A stretch of 13,279 bases of DNA from an uncultured Collinsella sp. (GCA_900554595.1 USHZ01000036.1:1-13279); one strand, 5' to 3'; numbered from the stretch's first letter, positions 1 to 7,189 are shown. Notes: a model not told the origin generated them from the sequence alone. A program made the numbers and translations.

Positions 1-83
1 CTAGCGCGACCCTCGCGAAGCGCGTGAGCGATAGGGAAAGGAAAGGCCGGGGCGAACAGCCCTCGACACAGCCAGTGTTCGCG

Positions 84-788
84 TTACGGCAGGATATGGA
101 AGCCGAGCGAGGCGATATCCTTGGCAAAGCCGCGCACGGTATCGAGCGAGACCTCGTACGGGTCGCGACCGATGTTCTTGCGCTTGGCCAGGATGCTGTT
201 GGGCACCGTGATAATCTGGCAACCGCAGGCTTCGGCCTGGTAGATGTTGATGAGCTCGCGCGTGGACGCCCACAGAACCTCGCAGCTGGGCTTTGCGGCG
301 GCCTTCTTGACCGACTCCGTCATAAACGGAATGGGATCGACGCCGGTGTCGGCAATGCGGCCGGCAAAGAGCGAGATGATGGACGGCGTCTCGGCGTCAA
401 CGGCCTCGACCATCTCATCGACCTGCTCGGGCGTAAAGATGGTGGTGACGTTGACCTTGATGCCATCGGCCGAAAGCTTGCGGACCAGCTCGGCGGTGGA
501 CTCGCCCTTGGTGGTCACACACGGAATCTTGACGTAGACGTTCTCAGCCCAGGTAGCGATCTCGCGGGCCTCGATCTCCATGGTCTCGACGTCATCGGCA
601 AAGACCTCAAACGAGACGGACACATCGGTGATGTGGGCCAGAACCTCCATGGCAAACGCGCGGTAATCCGTCACGCCGCCCTTCTTCATAAGGGACGGGT
701 TGGTCGTGAAACCCTGAACGTTGCCGTTCTCGTACATGTCGAGCATGCCCTCGAGGTTTGCACCGTCAGCGAACACCTTGATTGCCAT
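84..788 (-). CDS. Transaldolase / fructose-6-phosphate aldolase, small (TalC/Fsa-like) type
   Basis: The 234-residue product is a class I aldolase of the small transaldolase family. Members act in the cytosol, either moving a dihydroxyacetone unit between sugar phosphates in the non-oxidative pentose phosphate pathway or cleaving fructose 6-phosphate. Visible motifs are FADGANLEGM with Asp8, the TTNPS motif (28-32), the strand VYVKIPC with the presumed Schiff-base lysine Lys87, SLFAGRI (139-145) and ASTRE (174-178). The length is close to the 215-235 residues usual for this compact family and well below the roughly 315 of TalB. I chose the ATG at 788 because an AAAGGA site lies just upstream. 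An ATG at 812 in the same frame would leave that site inside the gene. The HAD phosphatase gene lies upstream on the same strand, 193 bases away, so separate transcription is likely. Motifs alone do not separate transaldolase from aldolase activity. Confidence 0.9.
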   Translation of the reverse strand: MAIKVFADGANLEGMLDMYENGNVQGFTTNPSLMKKGGVTDYRAFAMEVLAHITDVSVSFEVFADDVETMEIEAREIATWAENVYVKIPCVTTKGESTAELVRKLSADGIKVNVTTIFTPEQVDEMVEAVDAETPSIISLFAGRIADTGVDPIPFMTESVKKAAAKPSCEVLWASTRELINIYQAEACGCQIITVPNSILAKRKNIGRDPYEVSLDTVRGFAKDIASLGFHILP

Positions 789-828
789 CTGCCTGATTCC
801 TTTCGTTAGCATACGGCCGATAAACTGC

Positions 829-849
829 TAAACACTTTACCTATGTTTA
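829..849. promoter_or_regulatory. Dyad TAAACA-N9-TGTTTA upstream of the transaldolase gene
   Basis: TAAACA at 829-834 and TGTTTA at 844-849 form a perfect 6-bp inverted repeat around a 9-base spacer. It lies about 40 bases upstream of the transaldolase ATG in the 193-base gap to the HAD gene. A second dyad, AAACAC-CTCA-GTGTTT, lies at 894-909. Both are AT-rich islands in a GC-rich neighbourhood and share an AAACA/TGTTT half-site, so they could be operators. This rests on pattern alone, and I cannot name a regulator. Confidence 0.25.
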
Positions 850-981
850 TCAAGGCGTGAGCTGCGGGTTTTTATCTTCTCGGCGAACGGTATAAACACC
901 TCAGTGTTTGGATTGATAAATCGATTGAGCATGCAAAAGCAAAGAGTCGCAGTTTGAGCAAACGTCAGAACGCGGGATTCA

Positions 982-1809
982 TTAGATGAGGCCGAAATGC
1001 TGCATGGCGGTGACGGTACCGTCGTGTGCGACATCGTCGGTCACGTAGTCGGCGAGTGCCTTGACCTCGGGCATGGCGTTACCCATGGCAACGGCCGTCT
1101 CGACAGCGGCGAGCATGCCCAGGTCGTTGCCCGAATCGCCAAAGCCAAAGGTGCGTGCATTTCCCTCGCGGCCCAGATACTCCAGCGCTCGCGCCACGCC
1201 CACACCTTTGTCAATGCCCTTGGGGCTCAGCTCGCGGTTCTGGCCGCCGGTATTGCACAGCTCAAACTCGCGATCGATAAAGCCATCGTCGTTGGCTACG
1301 CGAGCCAGGTCGCTCGCGTTAATGCACACCTTGCCTACGCGCAAATGCCCATCGACGCGCATCTGCTCAACGCCATGCACCACGCCGGCGCCTAGCAGAA
1401 ATGACTGTTCGACACCAACTGGCTCAAGTGAATAGGTGGCACCGTTCGTCTCGAACAACGCCTCGCCGCCCGCCACAGTAATGCGGCGCGCGAACTCCTC
1501 AACAATGTCTTCGTCAAAGCAGTCCTCATGCACCACGCGACCCTCGACCTCGAGTGTCGCTCCCGCCATGGCAACGATACCCGCCGGGTTCAGCGCACGC
1601 AGGCCATCGGCAACCAGCCACAAGGGACGGCCCGTGCAGATAAATGCCTGGTGACCCGCATTGCGCAGGCGACCAAATGCATCGACAACAGCCTTCGACG
1701 GATGGATTGCATTGAAGTCCTTATCGGTCATATCGTCGGGATCAAACGACGTCAGCGTGCCGTCCACGTCAAAAAAGAGCACGGCGGAATCGGGGCACGC
1801 ATCAATCAT
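982..1809 (-). CDS. Cof-type HAD-IIB family phosphatase
   Basis: The 275-residue cytosolic phosphatase belongs to the haloacid dehalogenase superfamily, subfamily IIB (Cof type). Such enzymes usually dephosphorylate sugar phosphates or nucleotide-related metabolites. Motif I is FFDVDGTLT, with nucleophile Asp14 and acid/base Asp16. Motif II is the ICTGRP segment (Thr59), motif III is probably Lys197, and motif IV is GDSGND (224-229). The stretch between motifs II and III is long enough for a C2-type cap, as expected for IIB enzymes. The ATG at 1809 was preferred over an upstream in-frame start because GAAAGGAA lies about 7 bases before it. The gene is divergent from the rRNA methyltransferase gene across a 75-base gap and lies upstream of the transaldolase gene on the same strand. 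The substrate cannot be read from the sequence. A sugar phosphate would fit the neighbour, but that is inference. Confidence 0.88.
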   Translation of the reverse strand: MIDACPDSAVLFFDVDGTLTSFDPDDMTDKDFNAIHPSKAVVDAFGRLRNAGHQAFICTGRPLWLVADGLRALNPAGIVAMAGATLEVEGRVVHEDCFDEDIVEEFARRITVAGGEALFETNGATYSLEPVGVEQSFLLGAGVVHGVEQMRVDGHLRVGKVCINASDLARVANDDGFIDREFELCNTGGQNRELSPKGIDKGVGVARALEYLGREGNARTFGFGDSGNDLGMLAAVETAVAMGNAMPEVKALADYVTDDVAHDGTVTAMQHFGLI

Positions 1810-1851
1810 ATGAGTTCCTTTCGAGGATAAGGGCAAACGAAGCATCCATCA

Positions 1852-1857
1852 TATAAT
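1852..1857 (+). promoter_or_regulatory. TATAAT -10 element for the RlmKL-type methyltransferase gene
   Basis: A perfect TATAAT lies 27 bases before the methyltransferase ATG in the short divergent gap. It would give a leader of about 20 bases that includes the AGAGAGG ribosome-binding site at 1872-1878. No convincing -35 hexamer is visible at 16-18 bases spacing. The HAD gene on the other strand must start from the same 75 bases, so the two promoters probably overlap. Confidence 0.45.
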
Positions 1858-1884
1858 GGAGCGACGCAACCAGAGAGGTCACCC

Positions 1885-4443
1885 ATGGAATTTTACGCAA
1901 GCTGCCCCGAGGGCTTTGAATCCGCACTCGCCGACGAGCTCAAGTGGCTCGGGCTTTCGCATGTCCGCCGCCTGAAGGGCCGCGCTACGTTTGAGGGCGA
2001 GCTCGAAGAAGGCTACCGCGCCTGCCTGTGGTCGCGCCTGGCCAGCCGCGTGTTTGTAGTGCTTGGGCGCTTTGAGGCGCAGGATGCTGATGCGTTGTAC
2101 GACGGCGTTTACGACATCGCCTGGGAGAGCATTGTTCGCCCGGGCGCCACCATCGCCATCACCGCCCGCGGCGTGATCGAGCAGCTGCGCAACACGCGCT
2201 TCTCGGCCCTGCGCGCCAAGGACGCGCTGTGCGACCGTCTGGCCGAGACCACGGGCCGTCGCGCCGATGTCGACGCCGCCGATCCCGACGTCCACCTGCT
2301 GCTTTCGCTGCGTCAGCGCCGCGCGAGCATCAGCCTGGACCTTTCGGGCGACCCGCTGTTCAAGCGCCTGCCGCCCGCCGCGACCCGCACCGGCGAGGGC
2401 GCGCACGTGCTGCGCCCCGACTACGCCGCCCTGGTGCTGGCGCAGGTCGGCTGGACCGCACTGTGCGAGCGCGAGCTGACAGCCGACGATTACGAGAATG
2501 AAGCCCTGCCCACGCTGGTCGACGCCTCGTGCGCCGGCGGTGGCCTGCTGCTGGAGGCCGTGAATATCCTGACTGACCGCGCTCCGGGCGCCGCTCGCGA
2601 GCACTGGGGCTTTGAGGGCTGGCGGCTGCATGACGCTGCCCTGTGGGAGCAGCTGGGTGCCGAGGCGCGCGAGCGCGAGACGGCGGCACGCGAGCGCCAG
2701 GCGCGCATCGTCGCCGTGGACATTGACCCCGCCGCCCGCAAGACCGCTGAGCGCATGGTTAAATGTGCCGGCTACAAGCGCTTTGTCGATTTTTGCGCCG
2801 CTAAGTCCGCCACCGTACTGGACCACGTGGGCGCTGTCGCCGGCGCCGCCGTGGTCGCGGATACGACCGAGACACCGCTTTCGCTCATGCATGACACCAT
2901 GACGCTCATCGGCGAGCTGCGCCGCGCGCCCGAGCTTGCCGCGGCACCGGTCGCCGCGCTCACCCGCGATGGCCTTATGGCCCGCGCGCTCCATGCCGAG
3001 CCCGCGCGCTCCATCGCCGTCATGCCCAATAATGAAGAGGCAACTATTGAGGTTTGGCCCTCGCTCGACCACGCCGCCGCGGCATTTGAAGCTGCGACCA
3101 GCGCAGATGCCGAGGAGCAGACCGCAGACGCTCAAGACGAAGCCGCCGACACTCCCATGCCCGAGTCCGCCGCCACGCTCGACCTGGGCGACGGCAAACC
3201 GCTGCCCGTGCTTATCCCCGAGTCCGAGCAGTTCGCCAACCGTCTGCGCAAGAATGCCCGCCTGCGTCGCAAGTGGGCCAAACGCGAGGACGTAAGCTGC
3301 TACCGCGTCTACGATGCCGACCTGCCCGACTACTCCGCCGCCATCGATCTGTACGAGGGTTGCCCGCAGACGCCGGGCCGCTGGCTCGTCATCGCCGAAT
3401 ACGCCGCGCCCAAGACCATCGACCCCGCACTGGCCCAGGCCCGCATGCTCGACATTCTGGCCATCGCGCCGCGCATCCTAGATGTTCCCGCCGAGCATGT
3501 GCACGCCAAGGCCCGCATGCGTTCGCGCGGCGGCTCGCAGTACGGCAAGCAGGGCGCCGGTAAGGGCGCATCGGGCGAGCGCGCCAATATCGCGCGCCGT
3601 CGCCTCCCGCTCGTCGAAGAGGGCGGCCTCACCTTTGCCGTCAACTTTGACGACTATCTGGACGTGGGCATCTTCTTGGACCACCGCGTCACCCGCAACC
3701 TGGTGCGCGAGCACGCCAAGCAGGCGCGCCGCTTCCTCAACCTGTTTGCCTACACCGGCACCGCCACCTGCTATGCGGCAGACGGCGGCGTCGAGGAGAC
3801 CGTGACGGTCGACCTCTCCAACACCTATCTGGACTGGGCCGAGCGCAATATGCGTCAGAACGGCTTTGTGGGGCCGCAGCATCACTTTGTGCGCGATGAC
3901 GTGCTCGCCTGGATTCGTGACCAGCGCCAGACGCGCAACCGCTGGGACCTAATCTTTGTCGACCCGCCCACGTTCTCGAACTCGTCCAAGATGGGCCGCC
4001 GCACTTGGGATGTCCAGCGCGACCATGTTGAGCTTTTGGCCGGCGTATCTCGCCTGCTCGCACAGGGCGGACATGCCATCTTTAGCTGCAACCTGCGCGG
4101 CTTCCGTCCCGAGACGCGCAAGCTCGCGCGTGCGGGCGTGGTGCTGGAGGACATTACGGCGCAGACCATCCCCGAGGACTTCGCGCGCAACCAGAAGGTG
4201 CACCACTGCTACATCGTGCGCCGCCTGCCCATCGAGGACGCCATGGCCGAGGTCGGCTTTAGCGCCGAGGAAATTGCTGAGCGCGTCGAGGAACTGCGCA
4301 ACTCCGAGGCCCGCAAGCCCCGCGCGGCGGCACCCGCGCACGCACAGGCCGGCAACGGCAAGTCGAACTTTGCCGGCAAACCCTCCCCTGCCGGCAAGCC
4401 CAAAAAGAAGAAGTTCTACGCCAGCAAACCCAAGGGCAGATAA
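1885..4443 (+). CDS. rlmL: RlmKL-type 23S rRNA methyltransferase; RlmK half intact, RlmL half apparently degenerate
   Basis: The 852-residue protein aligns end to end with bifunctional RlmKL of E. coli (about 700 residues), which makes m2G2445 and m7G2069 in 23S rRNA. The N-terminus (1-155) resembles the THUMP RNA-binding domain, including the WSRLASR segment and SISLDLSGD. The N2-methyltransferase half follows (about 165-400). Its motif I reads DASCAGGG (213-220) where E. coli has DPMCGSGT, and the NPPYGE motif is replaced by ADTTETP (325-331). An Ala/Glu-rich linker (about 400-430) leads into the RlmK half, starting near FANRLRKN (450). The RlmK half looks complete: FLDHR (597-601), NLFAYTGTAT (619-628), DLSNTYLDWAE (643-653) and FVDPPTFSNS (691-700). 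About 70 residues rich in Lys, Ala and Pro (from about 781) extend beyond the E. coli end. The ATG follows AGAGAGG. The gene is monocistronic and convergent with the response regulator gene. The family assignment is firm; loss of RlmL activity is inferred from motif loss. Confidence 0.9.
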   Translation: MEFYASCPEGFESALADELKWLGLSHVRRLKGRATFEGELEEGYRACLWSRLASRVFVVLGRFEAQDADALYDGVYDIAWESIVRPGATIAITARGVIEQLRNTRFSALRAKDALCDRLAETTGRRADVDAADPDVHLLLSLRQRRASISLDLSGDPLFKRLPPAATRTGEGAHVLRPDYAALVLAQVGWTALCERELTADDYENEALPTLVDASCAGGGLLLEAVNILTDRAPGAAREHWGFEGWRLHDAALWEQLGAEARERETAARERQARIVAVDIDPAARKTAERMVKCAGYKRFVDFCAAKSATVLDHVGAVAGAAVVADTTETPLSLMHDTMTLIGELRRAPELAAAPVAALTRDGLMARALHAEPARSIAVMPNNEEATIEVWPSLDHAAAAFEAATSADAEEQTADAQDEAADTPMPESAATLDLGDGKPLPVLIPESEQFANRLRKNARLRRKWAKREDVSCYRVYDADLPDYSAAIDLYEGCPQTPGRWLVIAEYAAPKTIDPALAQARMLDILAIAPRILDVPAEHVHAKARMRSRGGSQYGKQGAGKGASGERANIARRRLPLVEEGGLTFAVNFDDYLDVGIFLDHRVTRNLVREHAKQARRFLNLFAYTGTATCYAADGGVEETVTVDLSNTYLDWAERNMRQNGFVGPQHHFVRDDVLAWIRDQRQTRNRWDLIFVDPPTFSNSSKMGRRTWDVQRDHVELLAGVSRLLAQGGHAIFSCNLRGFRPETRKLARAGVVLEDITAQTIPEDFARNQKVHHCYIVRRLPIEDAMAEVGFSAEEIAERVEELRNSEARKPRAAAPAHAQAGNGKSNFAGKPSPAGKPKKKKFYASKPKGR

Positions 4444-4446
4444 CAA

Positions 4447-4513
4447 AGTTGCGGTGGAATACGGACTGTTTTGCCTGGAATTAGGCAAATTTAGACCGTA
4501 TTTCACCGCAACT
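4447..4513. repeat. 67-bp imperfect palindrome between convergent genes
   Basis: The outer arms AGTTGCGGTG (4447-4456) and CACCGCAACT (4504-4513) are perfect complements. Pairing continues inward through AATACGG (4458-4464) with CCGTATT (4496-4502), with one G-T position between the two blocks. After a few mismatches, TTGCCT (4471-4476) pairs with AGGCAA (4483-4488) around a 6-base loop. The palindrome fills nearly all of the 94-base gap between the methyltransferase stop and the response regulator stop. As RNA it would fold into a long hairpin from either strand. No clean U-run follows on the plus side, and only TTGTTAT follows on the minus side. It could be a bidirectional terminator or a dispersed palindromic repeat. 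Confidence 0.7.
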
Positions 4514-4537
4514 CATATTGGGATGGTGGTTGGCGAT

Positions 4538-5251
4538 CTAGCCTTGGATGACTAGGCGGTAGCCAATGCCTACGTGCGTTTGGATATAGCGCGGATGCGC
4601 GGGGTCGGACTCGATCTTCTTACGCAACGTGCCCATAAAGACGCGCAGGCTCGCCAGATCGCTCTTGGTCGCCGTACCCCAAATCTCGTGCAAAATAAAC
4701 TGGTGCGTCAGCACCTTGTCGGCGTTGTGTGCCAGCAAGCAGAGCAACTTGTACTCGATCGGCGTCAGGTGCAGCTCCTCGCCATCCATCGTGGCGATGC
4801 CGGCATCAAAATCGATATGCAGCTCACCGGTATCGAACGAGCCCTCGGAGACAACGCCGCCCGTTTGCGCATACGAAAGACGCCTGAGCGTCGTGCGAAT
4901 GCGCGCGAGCAGCTCCTCGACCGAAAACGGCTTGGTCAGGTAGTCGTCGGCACCGGCATCGAGTGCGCGAATCTTGTCCGCGTCCTCGCTGCGCGCCGAG
5001 ACCACAATGATCGGCATGCCTGACCATGTGCGCACCGACTCCACCACCTTGACGCCGTCCATATCGGGCAGGCCCAGATCGAGCAGCACGATGCTCGGTG
5101 CCTGCGACGAGGCAGCGGCGATAGCGGCATGGGCGGTCTCCACAGCCATATGGCGCAGGCCGTGCGCCTCGAGCGCGGCAACGATGAGGTTGCGAACGGC
5201 GGGATCGTCCTCGACAACCAAGATGAGCGGTTTTACGGCAGAGTTCGGCAC
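4538..5251 (-). CDS. OmpR/PhoB-family response regulator, KdpE-like
   Basis: The 237-residue cytosolic regulator has a receiver domain (about 8-122) and a winged-helix DNA-binding domain (about 140-235). Receiver residues are the acidic pair Asp15/Asp16, the phospho-acceptor Asp58 in VLLDLGLPD, Ser85 in VVSAR and Lys107 in the TKPF motif. The output domain shows HLTPIEYKLL and ends in YIQTHVGIGYRL, typical of the OmpR/PhoB class and close in character to KdpE. I start it at the GTG at 5251. AAGGAG (5259-5264) lies 7 bases upstream, and the upstream in-frame ATG codons would place extra residues inside the kinase gene. Only 4 bases separate it from the kinase stop, so it is co-transcribed and probably translationally coupled with its partner. 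By family logic it responds to potassium or osmotic signals, and kup is a plausible target; neither is shown here. Confidence 0.93.
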   Translation of the reverse strand: MPNSAVKPLILVVEDDPAVRNLIVAALEAHGLRHMAVETAHAAIAAASSQAPSIVLLDLGLPDMDGVKVVESVRTWSGMPIIVVSARSEDADKIRALDAGADDYLTKPFSVEELLARIRTTLRRLSYAQTGGVVSEGSFDTGELHIDFDAGIATMDGEELHLTPIEYKLLCLLAHNADKVLTHQFILHEIWGTATKSDLASLRVFMGTLRKKIESDPAHPRYIQTHVGIGYRLVIQG

Positions 5252-5255
5252 GGCG

Positions 5256-6881
5256 CTACTCCTTATCAAACGAAACATCGGCGACGGGAAGCTCGATCGT
5301 AAAGACCGAGCCGTGCGGGTCCGCCGCGGCAACCTCTATGCTACCGCCATGTGCCAGCGCAATGGAGCGGCAGAGCGAAAGCCCCAGGCCCACGCTGCGG
5401 TGGCTGTCGGCCAGGCCATGGTTGGCGGTATAGAACGACTCAAAGATGCGCTCACGGTCCTCGGGCGCAATGCCCGGGCCGTCATCGGCCACCGAGCACG
5501 TCACGCGCCCATCGTCGACGCCAATCGAAATCACGATATGCGAGCCTGCCGGCGTATAGGCGATGGCATTGTTCACCAGGTTCACCACGAGCTGTACCAT
5601 CAGACGCGCGTCGACGTTAACGAGCGCCGGTTCATCGCACGCCACCACCTTAAGGTCGTGCTCGCGCACGGCCGGACTTACGTGGCGCAGCGCCTCCTCG
5701 ACGATATCGTCCATGAGCTCGAGCGTAGTCGACAGATGCATGCCGCCGCCCTCGAGTTTGGTGATGGCAAGCAGGTTCTCGACGGTGGCGTTGAGCCACA
5801 GCGCATCCGAGCGAATGGATAGAAGCAGGCCGCGGCGCGTCTGGGCATCGAGCACCGCGGTGCCGGTCGAGCCCTGATCGAGCAGCACGTCGGCATTGCC
5901 CGAAATACTGGTGAGCGGCGTACGCAGATCGTGTGAGATGGAGCGTAGCAGGTTGGCGCGCAGCTGCTCGTTTTTGGCGAGCACCGCCGCCTCCTCGCGG
6001 GCCTCCATGGCGCGGGCGCGATCGAGTGCCAGCTCGCCTTCGCTCACGATGGCATCGGCAAGTGCCCGCTCCTCATGCGTCAGCACATCGGGCTCGGCAA
6101 CGATAGCCAGCACGCCCACCACCGAGGCGGGGTCGCCCGAGCGCACGAAGCCGTCGCCCGCGCGAACCGTCAGGTAGATGCCATAAAACGCCGAGCCGCC
6201 ATAGGTGGCATCGAGCGGCGTTCCCACATAGGCGGACGCCGAGAGCCGCGGCGGCATCTGCGGCGCCAGCTCGTGCACCGGCGCGGCATCGCCCACGGCC
6301 GTGTATGTCGCACGCGGCAGCAGGTCATCGCCCTCGGCGTCGGCGCCGTACCACACGACCGGACGGCCCGAAAGACGCGCCAGCTGCGTGGCCATAGCGT
6401 GAACGATCTGCTGTTCGTCGGCGCAGCGCTGCAACATGCGGTTGGTCTCGAGCACCATATGCGTGCGGCGGTCGCTGGCGGCAGCCTGTGCCAAGGCGCG
6501 GCGCAGGGCCAACGCAATCGAGCTCGACACAAGCGAGACCACGAACATGATGAAAAACATGCCGGGGTAGACGCGGTCGATAAACGACAGCGAGTAGCGC
6601 GGGCCGACAAACAAGAAGTTGTAGAGCGCCACGGCGGCAGCCGAGCTCAGCAAGCAATACAGGCGACTCCAGGTAAAGAATGCGCACAGCTGAACGGCGA
6701 GCACATAGACGATCATGATGCTCGGCGCGAGACCCGGATGGTCGAGCAGCGCGCCCACAATCGTCGCCGCGACCAGCAGCCCCACCGACACGCAGGCGTC
6801 ATACAGAGGAGTGCGGCGCGTCAGCGTTGTGCGCCGCCACCAAAAGCTATCGGCAATATCGCCGTCCGTACGGACGTCCAT
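5256..6881 (-). CDS. Short KdpD-like membrane sensor histidine kinase
   Basis: The 541-residue inner-membrane kinase matches the C-terminal part of KdpD. Four membrane spans (about 28-46, 51-70, 75-93, 107-127) form a DUF4118-type bundle with the family-like YNFLFVGPRYSLSF segment. A GAF-like region follows (about 140-290), then a HisKA dimerisation helix with SHDLRTPLTSISGN (His317 as phospho-acceptor), the N box NLVNNAIAYTP (434-444), G1 DDGPG (466-470) and G2 GLGLSL (498-503). Canonical KdpD is near 900 residues and starts with a KdpD domain and a Usp domain. Both are missing: only about 27 residues precede the first span. The ATG at 6881 has a purine-rich GAGAGGGGCGGGG upstream. The kinase stop is 4 bases from the regulator start. 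A terminator-like hairpin (6902-6949) separates it from the upstream small gene. Signal sensing by the membrane and GAF-like regions is inferred. Confidence 0.93.
   Translation of the reverse strand: MDVRTDGDIADSFWWRRTTLTRRTPLYDACVSVGLLVAATIVGALLDHPGLAPSIMIVYVLAVQLCAFFTWSRLYCLLSSAAAVALYNFLFVGPRYSLSFIDRVYPGMFFIMFVVSLVSSSIALALRRALAQAAASDRRTHMVLETNRMLQRCADEQQIVHAMATQLARLSGRPVVWYGADAEGDDLLPRATYTAVGDAAPVHELAPQMPPRLSASAYVGTPLDATYGGSAFYGIYLTVRAGDGFVRSGDPASVVGVLAIVAEPDVLTHEERALADAIVSEGELALDRARAMEAREEAAVLAKNEQLRANLLRSISHDLRTPLTSISGNADVLLDQGSTGTAVLDAQTRRGLLLSIRSDALWLNATVENLLAITKLEGGGMHLSTTLELMDDIVEEALRHVSPAVREHDLKVVACDEPALVNVDARLMVQLVVNLVNNAIAYTPAGSHIVISIGVDDGRVTCSVADDGPGIAPEDRERIFESFYTANHGLADSHRSVGLGLSLCRSIALAHGGSIEVAAADPHGSVFTIELPVADVSFDKE
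5259..5264 (-). promoter_or_regulatory. Ribosome-binding site AAGGAG that sets the GTG start of the response regulator
   Basis: AAGGAG lies inside the last kinase codons (GAT AAG GAG TAG), 7 bases before the GTG at 5251. Because the site is covered by ribosomes finishing the kinase, the two proteins are probably made in a coupled way. This is the main reason for choosing the GTG over longer in-frame starts. Confidence 0.75.
6863..6876. repeat. 14-bp perfect palindrome in the first codons of the kinase gene
   Basis: CGTCCGTACGGACG reads identically on both strands and spans codons 2 to 7 of the kinase. It could act as a protein-binding site near the leader or could be chance in GC-rich DNA. 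There is no second copy to support the operator reading. Confidence 0.2.
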
Positions 6882-6901
6882 CAGCGCCCCGCCCCTCTCT
6901 C

Positions 6902-6949
6902 AAAAACAAAAACCACCACAAAGGGGACAGGCACCTTTGTGGTGGTTTT
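6902..6949 (-). terminator. Intrinsic terminator or attenuator ahead of the kinase gene
   Basis: A perfect 16-bp inverted repeat pairs 6909-6924 with 6934-6949 around the 9-base loop GGACAGGCA. Read on the minus strand the hairpin runs directly into TTTTTGTTTTTG (6901-6912), the layout of a rho-independent terminator. It lies 45 bases after the stop of the 64-residue membrane protein gene and 27 bases before the kinase ATG. It could therefore end the kup transcript or let only part of it continue into the kinase and regulator genes. The core resembles the hairpin at 9411-9441. Confidence 0.7.
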
Positions 6950-6994
6950 CCCTCGTGGTGGTTCTAAGTGTATAGCCTTTGCAACCTGCGGTCG

Positions 6995-7189
6995 TTAGAC
7001 AAACAGCACGTGCGCGAGCAGGGCACACACGCACACCGCTCCAAATACCAATGCCACGATCGAAATCACGCGATCGGCCATGTCCATGTTGGCACGATTC
7101 GTAAAGAACCGATCTTCGGCGGCGTCGACGCGCGCCTCACGCACCAGCTCGGTCGCAAGATCGCGACCGTCAAGCACCTTTGCATCCAT
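6995..7189 (-). CDS. Small single-span membrane protein between kup and the kinase gene
   Basis: The product has 64 residues and I do not recognise a family. The first 40 residues are highly charged (many Asp, Glu and Arg) and look helical. Residues 41-62 (VISIVALVFGAVCVCALLAH) form one hydrophobic span, and the protein ends two residues later, as in a tail-anchored protein with its N-terminus in the cytoplasm. The start is the ATG at 7189, preceded by GGGAGGAAACC, a strong site almost identical to the one before kup. An in-frame ATG at 7219 would place this site inside the gene. It lies 69 bases after the kup stop on the same strand, so it is probably co-transcribed. The setting suggests a Kup accessory or regulatory peptide, loosely comparable in position to KdpF beside KdpA. 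That role is inference. It could also be an unrelated small membrane protein. Confidence 0.7.
   Translation of the reverse strand: MDAKVLDGRDLATELVREARVDAAEDRFFTNRANMDMADRVISIVALVFGAVCVCALLAHVLFV

Noticed and set aside
52..82. Inverted repeat GCGAACA...TGTTCGC just after the transaldolase stop, considered as a terminator
   Set aside because: The stem is only 7 bp with a 17-base loop and no T-tract on the minus strand.
24..809. Long plus-strand open frame opposite the transaldolase gene
   Set aside because: It is the antisense shadow of a gene with clear family motifs, its composition is rich in Arg, Gly and Asp, and it has no recognisable domain.
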